Below are positions 1 through 10,079 of a stretch of 64,000 nucleotides of DNA, piece by piece. A model generated the notes under the pieces. It did not search any database. It worked only from the letters and a program-made list of their open reading frames with translations, and was not told where the DNA came from. The stretch spans positions 1-64,000 of the forward strand of contig WHUX01000225.1 of the NCBI GenBank assembly GCA_015179025.1. Direction: 5' to 3'. The position numbers and the translations under genes were made by a program. The DNA is from Terfezia claveryi (lineage: Eukaryota; Ascomycota; Pezizomycetes; Pezizales; Pezizaceae). How positions within the stretch are numbered: the stretch's first letter is position 1; the number at the start of each line of letters is the position of its first letter.

Positions 1-409
1 TATATATATAAGCTCGGGAATGCATGGATTTCTCACATATATATATATATAGGTCTCCAAAAGCACGAGTTTCTTGTACATATATATATATATGTGCCCG
101 CGAATGCATGAATTCCTATGAAACATATCACAAAGTATGAACTTCGCATATATCTCGATATAATGACTACGATTTCCCAATATGACTATTACTAGGCCAG
201 GCATTGAAGAGTTCGGCACTCGCAGATAAAAGGGGGCTGAGTCCCATTGATTACTGTCATGCCACTTCTCTTGTTATCCGTTATCTCATTGTCTTTGGAA
301 AGTCTAAATTGTCGGGCTAAGCAGTCGGCCTTGGCAACTATGGTTTTCCTGTATATATACCTCCCTTCCCTGTGCATTTTCCCTTCGTTCTATATCCCAG
401 CACATTATG

Positions 410-612
410 GCGAGCTTTAGAGCAAGTAATAGAGTGAGTATGAGAGCAAGTATTGAAGCGAGTATTAAGGCGAGTATTAGAGCAAGTATTAGGGCAAGTA
501 TTAGAGCGAGTATTAGGGCAAGTATTAGAGCGAGTATTAGGGTGAGTATTAGAGTGAGTATTGGAGTGAGTATTAGAGCATTGGTACGAGTATTAAAGCG
601 AGTATTACAGCG
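410..612. repeat. 12-bp minisatellite GAGCGAGTATTA in Z1
   Basis: About 16 imperfect tandem copies of GAGCGAGTATTA or GGGCAAGTATTA. The unit length is a multiple of three, so open frames of about 100 codons appear on both strands. They are repeat artefacts of period four residues, not genes. Confidence 0.85.
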
Positions 613-889
613 ATTGCATGTTCTATATATATATCTATTGCTCAATACTGCTGTGTATATAATTATTAGTGAATACAATAGATATTTCTGCTGCATGTAT
701 ATTCAATGGCTGCAATAGTGGCTATGTAGCTGGCCAGTGATAGAGTGTCGTAGATGCAAGCTGGTAGCGGGTATGCATTATAGAAGAGAGTGATTTAGGG
801 CCCTGGTTTAGCAATGCCAGACGTAGAACCTATAGCATTGGAGACGAGTAGCCCATCTCATATTGCATACAAGAAGCAGTAGTATACTT

Positions 890-1045
890 CTGTTGCATCC
901 CAGGCATGGGAGTATACTTGTGTTGCGTCTTGGGTGCTGGTGCGCATGAGTGTTATGTCCTGACACTGGTGTGTATGAGTATTGCATCCCGACACTGGTG
1001 CACCAAGCAGTTGGCATCCTGATTGTAAGTTCCTGTCCCATGCAT
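890..1045. repeat. About 30-bp minisatellite in Z1
   Basis: Tandem degenerate units built around TGTTGCATCCCGACACTGGTGC. The same block occurs in Z2 (about 7590-7740) and, with less decay, in Z3 (about 62440-62590), where CGTCGGGACGC is clear. The Z1 and Z2 units show C-to-T type loss of CpG compared with Z3. Confidence 0.7.
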
Positions 1046-1100
1046 CCTGTACGTCCGACACACAGGAAGATACATGACGTGAATATTTTTTTTGCTGATG

Positions 1101-2540
1101 ACCATCTTTATCGTTGCATGAAGTGGAATCTTCTGCCAGCAAAAGTCATTTGGGAAGCAGAGGAACGACAGTATATCCTACGAGAATTGCATGATGAAAG
1201 TGGACATAGAGGGCAGAATGAAACATACAAGAAAGTAAAGCTTAAATATTGGTAGAGGAGCCTCTACACAGACATAAAAGACTATGTTCGGACATGTGAT
1301 CAGTGTCAACAAAGGAAACTTAACTAATATGATGAAGAACTTTACCCAACAATATACAGTGCAATGTAGAGAAAAATTGGACTCAACATAATCCACATGC
1401 CAAGAGATGCAGGGTACAGGTATATTGTTGCGATGAGGGATAACCTTACTGGATGGATCGAAGCGAAAGGAATTAGAAAGACAAACACAAAGACAGTAGC
1501 AGCCTTTGTTTTTGAGTGGATAGCTAGGTTCGGAGTACCGGTACAGATAGTATGCAATAACGGCTCAGAAAACAAAGGAGAAGTGCAGGAGCTTTTACAA
1601 CAGTACAATATTGTGAATATAGCAATTGCTATATACTATCCTCAGTCTAATGTGTTGGTGGAATGGAGACATCAACAGATTATTAATGCGCTAGCTAAAT
1701 TGGGCAAAAATTGGACAAAGAACTTACTGTTTATTCTTTGGGTCGATTGTATCAGTATTCGAGCATCAACTGGGTTCCCACCATTTACACTAGTATTCAG
1801 ATAAGACTGTGTTTTACCTATTGAGCTAACTGCGATTTTATGGGCAATAGTAGACTAGAATCAAGTATATACAAGAGCACAGTTATTAGCAACTAGAACG
1901 AAGTAACTGGAAAGAAAAGAAGAAAACTTGAGAGCTGCTGCTAAGAGATTGACTAAAAATCGTTTGCTGAATAAATAATTCTTTGACCAAAGAAGATGAC
2001 AAAGAGTTGAAGATTTGGATATCGGTGATCTAGTCCTTTTTTATAATTCTGTATTAACAAAGCAATAGTCTAGGAAGTTAAAGAACTATTGGCTTGGCCC
2101 TTACAGAATTAAAGATTTGTGCAGAGATAGGGGTACCTACCTTCTGAACATCAGCAAGAAAAAAGTGGCATCGGGATGCCAGGTGGTGTCTCCAGGAGAC
2201 AGGGTTGTCTTTTGTGTCTTTTGTGTCTTTTATGTCTCCTAGGTGTCTCCTAAGTGTCTCTTATATGTCTCCCAGTGTCTCTTAGTGTCTCTTGGAGACA
2301 CCGGGAGACATTCTGCCAATTGGGGAGACACACCTTATCTCCAGTAGCATTACTGTCTCTAGAGACACTGGAGACAAACTATTTTTTTTCCTAATGAAAG
2401 AGCTAGACGGTACCCAAATGAAGCTACCATACCTTGAGGAAAGGCTGAAATGCTTCTACCTACAAACAGGGGTCGACTGCGAAGAGTATAGACTACTACA
2501 AGAGGAAATAGAGGAAATGGAACTGGATGAACAAGTGTAG
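1101..2540 (+). pseudogene. Ty3/Gypsy element H: integrase and pol C-terminus (relic)
   Basis: The frame opens with an integrase zinc-binding segment (HDESGHRG, then CDQCQQRK at about 1170-1320). The catalytic core follows at 1397-1804: first Asp in MRDNLTGW; second site reads CNNGSENKG where DNGSENKG is usual, so that Asp is now Asn; Glu in VEWRHQQI. The integrase C-terminus (GDLVLFY, LGPYRI) runs to 2148, where the 248-bp element X interrupts it. The reading continues at 2397 with KELDGTQM and ends in an acidic tail with stop at 2538-2540. Several internal stops are TAG after TGG or Leu codons, as expected from G-to-A or C-to-T decay. Everything upstream of the integrase is missing because Z1 abuts it. 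Confidence 0.85.
2149..2396. mobile_element. Element X, 248-bp MITE-like insertion in H
   Basis: Bounded by CATCAGCAAGAAAAAA on the left and the reverse complement of CATTAGGAAAAAAAAT on the right. The flanks give a 2-bp duplication (AA at 2147-2148 and 2397-2398), and removing X plus one AA restores the pol frame between CTTCTG and AAAGAGCTAG. The interior is filled with GTCTC and GAGAC motifs in both orientations. The termini match those of Z and the right end of the Plavaka element, so X is likely a non-autonomous CMC-type element. Confidence 0.75.
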
Positions 2541-2880
2541 TTTATTATGATATAGCATGTTACAAATTTGCATATGGCAATATAGCACAAGTCTAAGCAT
2601 TGCAGTGTTTTTAATACGTTTTATCTTATTTAGTATACCTTAATACATAGTTGAAGGATATAAGAGTATATAAAAGGTGGAAAGCAAGAGCTAAGTCTTC
2701 CTTTTCTTTCCTCCTCAGGATAACCACTAAGATCACGTCTAGAACCAGCGAATAACAGCCTTCTTCAGTTTTCAGGAAAAACTAAAAAAACTTCGCCTAT
2801 ATTTACTCATATATCTCTAGTCTTCTTATTACTACTTCTACTATTCCTTACCTATACCCCTACAATATCTTTTTCTAGAT
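2541..2880 (+). other. Possible 3' LTR of element H
   Basis: AT-rich, non-coding. It follows the H pol stop and contains a TATA-like stretch, GTATATAAAAGG, at about 2667, followed by a pyrimidine-rich stretch, as expected of an LTR promoter. A gag-like decayed frame follows. No second LTR copy is visible in the window, so the boundaries are unknown. Confidence 0.35.
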
Positions 2881-4187
2881 TAAAACTCGCTCGACCATTC
2901 ACTATCACAGAAGGAGAATTGTAGGTGAGATTCAAGGAAATTATGATCAGCAAGAGTATTGTCAACACCTAGTTTGAAGGAGCGGTCAAATCTATTGTCG
3001 GCAGACCAAATCAGTGGAGATTTCTAAAGAGAATAGTACGATTAACAAGAGAAACAGGAGAAAGAGTTGGAGCACTTGCAGCAGTTCAGATGACGTTGAT
3101 CACATAAGCTATAAACACCGAACTAGCAGCATGGGGAGTTTCTCGTGAATGAGCTAAACAAGTTCTATAAATAGACGAGTTAGATAGATTGGACTCTGTG
3201 TATACTGTTGCTTTTCGAAGATGCTATGATTACAATCTTCTGATGGAAAAATATTGGAGCCTAGAATAGACAATACTTATAGGCTAGCTCTATCCTCCTT
3301 GGCTATCTATTGAATTCGCCCGACTATATTCCCTTGCAGCACAACTATTATCATTTGATCGTGAAATAGATTTAGTTGATGATATCATACTATTAATCAG
3401 GACCGAAATCGCTACTTGAGAAGAAATGCTAAAAACCAAGAAGGATGACTGGGCAACAGTAGAAGACATTCAGTAGGTACTTCAGAATACTAACCTACCA
3501 TTATTACTCAAACTACATTAGAAGAAATACCATCTAGCTTATACTGCGATGTTGAGATTATTGGCAAATCGAATGGGTCAGGACAACCTTTTGAATTTTT
3601 TGGAGAATGCGGAAGCTAGGAAAAGAGAGAACTAAAGTCAACAGGCAGCAGAAGTGGTATTGTCTTCTGTACTACAAATCCCCACCACATCGATAGTAAT
3701 ACTACCCAATCCTGCAACTTCGATAAGGCAAAGTACATGGATAAGAGGGTGATAGACAACTCGTAGATGTGGCCAAACTCGTAAGTACTAAAGAGCACCC
3801 TCGCAAGAACAACTCCCTGCCTATAAGCAAATGCGGATAAAGGAGGCAAATAAACAGGACTGCGATTCTGAAGTACTAAAGTTGTTGGACTATTTGACAT
3901 AAGAAGACGTTAACATCATGAACTCAGAAACTCTTAACAATCTACTCATGGTAGGTAAGGTTCAAGATATACTAATAGCACCGAATGCTCATGATAAGAA
4001 CAAAGAGGAAGATGAGCTATGGGTTCCACCTGCTCATATAATACGTAGGCTACAAATGCTCATGAGTGGAATGAACATAAAGGTAGTACCGATGATAAGA
4101 GAGATATCTCCGATAATAAAAAAGGTACTCGAAATCTTCCTTAATGATGATGATGATGATGAAGAGGAAGAAGAGGATGATAAGTAG
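2881..4187 (+). pseudogene. Decayed protein gene of unknown family, possibly gag of an H-like element
   Basis: A single plus-strand reading of roughly 430 codons can be followed with about 15 stops, most of them TAG, TAA or TGA explainable by one transition from CAG, CAA, TGG or CGA. It is rich in Leu, Arg and Glu and probably helical, with phrases such as LTRETGERVGALAAVQ and LENAEARKREN. The last part (3918-4187) is open and ends in a run of Asp and Glu (DDDDDEEEEEDDK). It lies just downstream of an LTR-like segment, which would suit gag, but I see no CCHC knuckle or other recognisable domain. Function unassigned. Confidence 0.4.
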
Positions 4188-4600
4188 GGTTTCTTTTTGT
4201 TTAATGTTTTAATTTTTCTTTTTTGGGGTAAATTATCTTTTTCTTTAATTAGGAATAGAGGGGTTTTTTTTTTGGGGATATTAATAGTGCTTTTATTCCA
4301 TTTGGATGCATTTTTTTTAGGATTATATGGTTTTTTTTATAAGTTATGGTATGTTCAGTTAAGTTGTTTTTCTTTAGTGAGTTAACGAGGACATTAACTC
4401 TTATTAGGGGGGTCGGATGTAGTAGAGAATAAGGAAGAGTAGGAAAAAGTTTGATTTTTTAAGTTGTTTTTTAGTTTTTTTTTCATTTTATTTTTATTAT
4501 TTATTTTATTGGTTTTCGTTTATCAAGTGATTTAGTTATTTAAAATGAATGGCATTGTTTTTTGGTAATTTATTTGTTAATGCTGACATCTGAATAGGAT
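4188..4600. other. T-rich spacer, no gene
   Basis: Strongly T-rich plus strand with several runs of eight to ten T. Short open frames (for example 4197-4385) encode only Phe/Leu-rich low-complexity peptides. Nothing functional recognised. Confidence 0.6.
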
Positions 4601-5000
4601 TGTTCGAGTGTCAAATTAAAGAGGCTAATATGCTAGAAAAGCAAGAAATTTGATAGTTGAACAGAGTTGTTCGGGTGTCAAATAGAGCAAGAGATTTAAT
4701 AGTCGAATAGAGTTGTTCGGGTATCAAATAAAGTAAGAGATTTGACAGTCGAACAGAGTTGTTCGGGTATCAAATAAAGTGAAGATTTGACAGTCGAACA
4801 GAGTTGTTTGGGTATCAAATAAAGCAAGAGATTTGACAGTCGAACAGAGTTGTTTAGGTGTCAAATAAAGTAAAGATTTGACAGTCGAACAGAGTTGTTC
4901 GGGTATCAAATAAGCAAGAGAATTAACAGTCGAACAGGCTTGTTCGGGTGTCAGAATAAGGGGAAGGTAAAGAAATGACAGTCGAATAAGCTTGTTTGGA
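4600..5000. repeat. Tandem array of CGAACA/TGTTCG palindromes
   Basis: About eight units with a period of 45-46 bp. A typical unit has the left arm TTTGACAGTCGAACA, the spacer GAGT or GGCT, and the right arm TGTTCGGGTATCAAA, an imperfect inverted repeat. The same palindrome forms 2 to 4-copy arrays in the U3 of the LTRs of E and G. This array may be the U3 of a decayed LTR of that lineage, but no convincing TATA or LTR partner is nearby. Confidence 0.75.
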
Positions 5001-5253
5001 TATTAAGAGAGATAGGTGTCAGTATGATGGTTAGTTCGAGGCAGAATTACGCAAAAGTCAGTCTTGTTGGTTAATAATGATGTTATTCTGATGAAAGTAA
5101 AAGGATACGGTTGTTATGGTATTTTTATGGAAAAACTCCAAGAAGGTGAAAGAAGCAGCAATTTTGTGATGTACAATTCTACTTTTGTGATCTCTCTATC
5201 TTTTCTTCTTTTCTAAGTTAGCAATATTATTAAAGCTCTCACCCGGTCCTTCA

Positions 5254-5493
5254 GTGCATATTCTTCTATTAGGAACGAAGTGCCTTCATAATGACAGATT
5301 GTATATGCCAGCACACAAACTCTATTATAAAGCGAACCAATTGAGAGATTCTTCCATAGAGTTAGCAGGGCTATTGGACCCAATTATTGATAATGAACTA
5401 GAGGAGAGTAGAGATATAGACAAAGAGAGTGGAGATTTAAACAATAGGAGTGGAGATTTAGACATTAATTTCAATGGAGTGGATATAGAGTAA
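5254..5493 (+). CDS. Short hypothetical ORF (79 codons), weak
   Basis: The open frame starts at GTG, or internally at an ATG at 5308. It encodes a hydrophilic peptide with a duplicated acidic motif (KESGDLNN, NRSGDLDI). There is no recognisable family. It lies in AT-rich relic sequence between the palindrome array and Z2 and may be a fragment of a transposon protein. Its ends do not coincide with any repeat boundary I can see. Confidence 0.2.
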   Translation: MHILLLGTKCLHNDRLYMPAHKLYYKANQLRDSSIELAGLLDPIIDNELEESRDIDKESGDLNNRSGDLDINFNGVDIE

Positions 5494-6719
5494 CTGAAGA
5501 TGTCGGATAAGGACTAGAAGTGAATATAGTAGGGAAAGGAAGGGTTTTCTTAGATTAGTTCCTAGTTTGTTCTGTCTCTGTATAGTAATTGGTTTTGTTT
5601 TTCTTATTGGTCGGTATTAGTTCTTTTTCTCTTATTGCTTGTTTGTTTCTCTCTGTGTTTTACTCCTCATGTTTTTCTCTATATGTTTCTCTCACCATAC
5701 TTTTTATTACTGAGTAATTTGTAGCTAGGAAGTGGATATAATCGGGTGTGAGGGGGAAGGATATAGTACATTGGATTTCATTTGATGATAGTTTGTAGGT
5801 ATGGCCATGAGGTTTGGAATGTGTTTTTTAGTCATAGAAAATAAAAGTTAAACAAAGAAAACCTTATGTTTGTGCCAAGAATAAGTGATTGATTTAGAAT
5901 GAAGATAAATAAAATCACAAGCATCAGAAGAGCAATTTTTAGGAAGGGGAACTTAGAAATATGATATATCGCATTAAAAACTTTAGAAAGAGAATTGTAG
6001 GAAGGGAAACTTAGAAATGTGATATATTAGATTAAAAACATCATAAAGACAATAGGGAGAAGTTCAAGCCAAGAGGACGTGGAATGGAAGATATAACTTT
6101 AAGGAGCAAATTGTATACATATCAAGTTGGGATAGTGAAATGTGTGAGTGACAACTAGAAAAGGAGGAGAATAGGTTAGATGAATGCAAGAGAATGCAAA
6201 GGGTGAACACATGCTTACAAAGTTAAGAGACAGAGGTAGAAGTAGAAGAGTGGTGAGGCTGAAGTGGAATGTAGAGAATGTACAATATTGGATTGAAACT
6301 TAGCAAAGCAGATAATGCTGGGATATTATGAGGAAAGAGGTATGTATAGATACTATAGTAGAAATAATGTACAGGTAACATGGTGGTTCAGAGAGTTGGA
6401 AGTACCAGAAGTATGCCAGGAAGGAAACCCAGAACACTAGTACATCACAAGGGTTAGTTCTGCAATAGAGTGCTAGGTATACCTGGTATACCTGGCACAA
6501 ATAAACTCATAGCTGATGAGTACATTACCCTTAGCTAATATATTTGCCTGAATTTTATACTATAGTTTAACATCCTACTGTAGGATTATTTGTCTATTAT
6601 ATGTTTCACTACCTTATATTGCAATCAGATTCACTACTTTTTTTATATTTATGATTAGTCATATTTGTCTATAATAGTATTTATGATAGTATTCATGATA
6701 TATTTTGACTTACTGGTAA
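5494..6719. other. Non-coding AT-rich relic
   Basis: No open frame of note. It holds an imperfect direct duplication at about 5936-6050, where the phrase GGAAACTTAGAAATRTGATATAT occurs twice about 65 bp apart, and a short palindromic GTATACCTG duplication at about 6477. No identifiable transposon domain on either strand. Confidence 0.5.
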
Positions 6720-7803
6720 AATACACATGTAGAGCATGAGTTTCTTACACATTATATACATATATACTCAAGAATACATGTTTCTCTATATGTCTCTAAA
6801 AGCATGAGTTCCTTGTATATATATATATATATACGCCTGCGAATGCATGAATTCCTACAAAACATATCACAAAGCATGAACTACGTATATATCTCGATAC
6901 AATGACTACGATTTCCTAATATGACTATTACCAGGCCAGGCATTGAAGAGTATGGCACCAGCGGGTGAAAGGGGCCTGAGCGCCATTGATCTTTGTCTTG
7001 CCACTTCTCTTGTTATCCATTATCTCATTGTCTTCGGAAAGTCTAAATTGTCGGGCTTAGCAGTCGGCCTTAGCAACTATGGTTTTCCTGTATATATACC
7101 TCCCTTCCCTACGCATTTTCCCTTCATTCTATATCCTAGCACATTATGGCGAGCATTAAAGCAATTAATAGAGTAAGTATGAGAGTAAGTATTGGAGTGC
7201 GTATTAAGGCGTGTATTAGAGCAGGTATTAGGGCGAGTATTAGGGTAAGTATTAGAGTAAGTATTGAAGCGAGTATTAGAGCATTGGAGCGAGTATTAGA
7301 GCGAGTATTATAGCGATTGCATGTTCTATATATATATCTATTGCTTAATACTTCTGTATGTATAATTATTAGCAAATACAATGAATATTTCTGCTATATG
7401 CATATTCAATGGCTGCAATAGTGGCTATGTAGCTGGCTGGTGATAGAGCATCGTAGATGTAAGCTGGTAGCGGATGTGTATTGTAGAAGAGAGCAATTTG
7501 GGGCCCTAGTTCAGCAACACCAGACATGGAACCTATAGTATTGGGGACGAGCAGCCCATCTCATATTGCATCTAAGAAGCAGTAGTATACTTCTGTTGCA
7601 TCCCAGGCATAGGAGCATACTTGTATTGCATCCTGAGCACTGGTGCACATGAGTGTTGTGTCCCGATGCTGGTGCACATGCGTGTTGCATCTTGATGCTG
7701 GTGTACCAAGTGTTTGATATCCTGATTGTAAGTTTCTAACCCATGCATCCTGTGTATCAGACGTATAGGAAAACACATGATGCGAATATTTTTTTTGCAG
7801 ATG
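6720..7803 (-). mobile_element. Repeat Z, copy 2
   Basis: Same order of blocks as Z1: a degenerate TTTCTT/TA array (about 6735-6850), a unique block with CAGGCCAGGCATTGAAGAG, the 12-bp GAGCGAGTATTA minisatellite (about 7146-7312), and the 30-bp array (about 7590-7740). It ends at 7803 with TTTTTTTTGCAGATG. The left boundary is uncertain; no CATCAG end is recognisable near 6720. Decayed hAT sequence starts immediately to the right. Confidence 0.75.
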
Positions 7804-9060
7804 ATCCTATCCCCCAATCCTATGTACTAATAGTTTTCTAGGTTCGAGAGCTATGTAAAGCTATAGTGGCTAGTCCTTAATGGTTAGCACAATTTAAAGA
7901 ACTGTAAAATGACACTCCCATACCAATGGGCCTCATATAGAACATCAGAACTCAGTGGAACTTCACCTTTGATATGCTTACATGAGCATTATGACTATAG
8001 TCATATATTAAACAATGGATTAGTCTGACTACAACTGAAGGAAAGTATAGCCTATTATAGCTGAGTAAAGAAGAATAGGCTCAAGTTCAGGAGGCTATAA
8101 TTTTTCTGAAACCACTCTCTAATTATATATATGCTATTTCTACAAGCCAGCATGTAACTATACACAATGCATTATTTATCTACAATAATATTTTCAACTA
8201 TATCAAAAAACAATGTAAATGTATATGCAAACTTCTAGCTAGCTCGATATAGACATCAAAATTTTTGTGCACAATAGAAGGCTATCACCTCATATTATAG
8301 AAGTATTATTCAAGAATGAAAAAACAATTACTCATTTACAATCTAGTGACTATTCTGAATCTATTTAAGAAGTTATTCTTGTATACAGATTGGGGAAATA
8401 TCTCAGTATAGGATCTTACTATAAATTAGGAAGTTATTGACTATATACTATATACAGAATATTACTAGTAAGTATTAATTTTACAAACGTTATAGAGTAC
8501 ATTCTATAATAATAGATGCATCTGTGATAATAGATGCATCTATAATAACAGATATATCTATAACAATAGATATATCTATGATATTATAAAACGAATGAGA
8601 ATCTAACCTTATTGGGTACTTAGAATATAGTTTAAGAAATATTTTGATATCAACTACACTAGGTATACACTGGAGCCCCAGGCTCAAAAAAGTCACCTTA
8701 ATAATTTAAAGCAATCCTACATTATGTATTGACTATGAGAGCAGACAGTGACTAAATTAGAGAATATTCTAGAGGTCAAGAGATATTTAACTAGTAGTCT
8801 AGCTATACTAGATAGGCAGTATCCTCTATCCTAGTAAAAGGTTTATACCATTGAATACCTGACGCTAGTATGAATGGCAAGTAACATATTGAGTATTCTA
8901 CTGATATTTATAGCTATTAAGTATATATTCAGTAGTGCTTAAGATATTTTACCTTACTACTGGAATTGAATAGGTCACCAGATAATCATAGTACTAATAT
9001 TGATGAAATTTTAGAACTTGATATATGTGAAATATATAGAACCAAACCCTAAGAATACTC
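7804..9060 (+). pseudogene. hAT-superfamily transposase relic
   Basis: Heavily decayed but readable. At about 7925-8060 there is a segment resembling the hAT RWNST...ML region (QWNFTFDMLT). It is followed by LSKEEQAQVQEAIIFLKPLS, typical of the domain after the insertion in hAT transposases. At about 8780-9010 the C-terminal dimerisation region is clear: RYLTSSLAILDRQYPLS, then MASNILSI, AIKYIFSSA and DILPYYWN. Many stops are TAG or TAA, and there are frame changes. The 5' part of the gene and the 8-bp target duplications are not visible. It is dead and old compared with E, F and G. Confidence 0.75.
8507..8582. repeat. 18-bp palindromic tandem repeat inside the hAT relic
   Basis: Four tandem units of ATAATAGATGCATCTATA, the later ones drifting to ATAGATATATCTATA. 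Each unit is close to self-complementary. Probably replication slippage in the dead gene. Confidence 0.7.
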
Positions 9061-9159
9061 TTACATAAGTAGAAGAAGGATTAGCTGATTATGATGAAAT
9101 TAATATAAGCTAGAAAAGATAGGATTTTAAATATAATACAAAATTCCTCTACTACATAA

Positions 9160-9747
9160 TGTAATGAACTTTAATCCAAGCTACTAATAATATAAGAGAC
9201 AGGACTTGTGAGGATATGGAGTACGTTGTAAGTAGTTCAAGATTTTAGGATTAAGTACAAGATAGTAAATATTCAAGTATTGAAGAAGGACAGGATTCAT
9301 AAGGTTGAGTAGGTATATGTATTCGCAAGTTAGAGGTAACATGGATGAGACCGAGGTTGAATGTGGAGGTATAAATAAAGTCAAGGTTAAGGATATAAAA
9401 GTTTGAGCTATACACAAGAGATAGAAGGTCAATATATTTGTGAACAACTAGGTATAGGAGAGTAAATAAGTTATTATATAAAGAAAAAGAGAGGAAGGAA
9501 ATAGATAGGAGAAACTAGTTCCTTTTATAGGAATCTAGTATAATTCAAAACTCATAATTTTCATTAGAAATCCTAGATTATAAAGTATAAAGAATGAACT
9601 AGAAGATTTATACGTAAACTAGAAAACCATAAAGTTCTAAAAAAACATTCTGTTCCTCATAATATGAATCTACTAAAAGGTTCTAGTAGATTCTTAAATA
9701 AGCAAGTACCTAATCTGGACTTCCAAGATGTAGTCGGTTGTCATACA
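9160..9747 (-). repeat. Element A 3' LTR
   Basis: 588 bp, begins TGTAATGAAC and ends TTGTCATACA on the plus strand, matching 12972-13559 base for base apart from scattered transitions. As the element is minus-strand, this is its 3' LTR. Confidence 0.85.
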
Positions 9748-10079
9748 GGTCAGGGCTAGGATTGAGATTCAAGTTACTGGAATTGGAATAGCAATCAAAG
9801 GGCCAGTAATAGTATAGTAAACTTATGCTAGGTTAGAATCATATTGAGCTATAAGTATATATGAGTCGGCAAGTACATGGGTTGCCAATACAAAACAGGG
9901 GCTAGAGGTTTCTGAGACATAGGTAAAAGTTGGTTCGTAATAGTAGACCCTCCTCTAAGGACGAGCTCCTATAAGTCATGGTCGAGTTTTTCATCATCTG
10001 GGACAATAAAAGGGTTATAATGAGTTCTAAGTCCACTTATTTTAGTAGAGTGTAGGGTCGAGGTTTAGATGGGTACGAA

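Larger units (their letters stand above)
1..1100 (-). mobile_element. Repeat Z, copy 1 (non-autonomous TIR element, partial)
   Basis: Non-coding composite repeat with two further copies in the window (6720-7803, same orientation; 62351-64000, inverted). From left to right it holds a TA-rich TTTCTCGCA-type array, about 250 bp of unique sequence, a 12-bp minisatellite, about 250 bp unique, and an array of roughly 30-bp GC-richer units. It ends at 1100 with TTTTTTTTGCTGATG, the reverse complement of the start of copy 3. The other end lies outside the window. The Gypsy integrase reading of element H resumes at the next base, so Z1 probably inserted into or truncated H. It has no coding capacity. 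Confidence 0.75.

Noticed and set aside
407..718. ORFs in the 12-bp minisatellites of Z1 and Z3 (also 62722-63109)
   Set aside because: Period-four residue repeats on both strands, no conserved start, purely repeat-derived.
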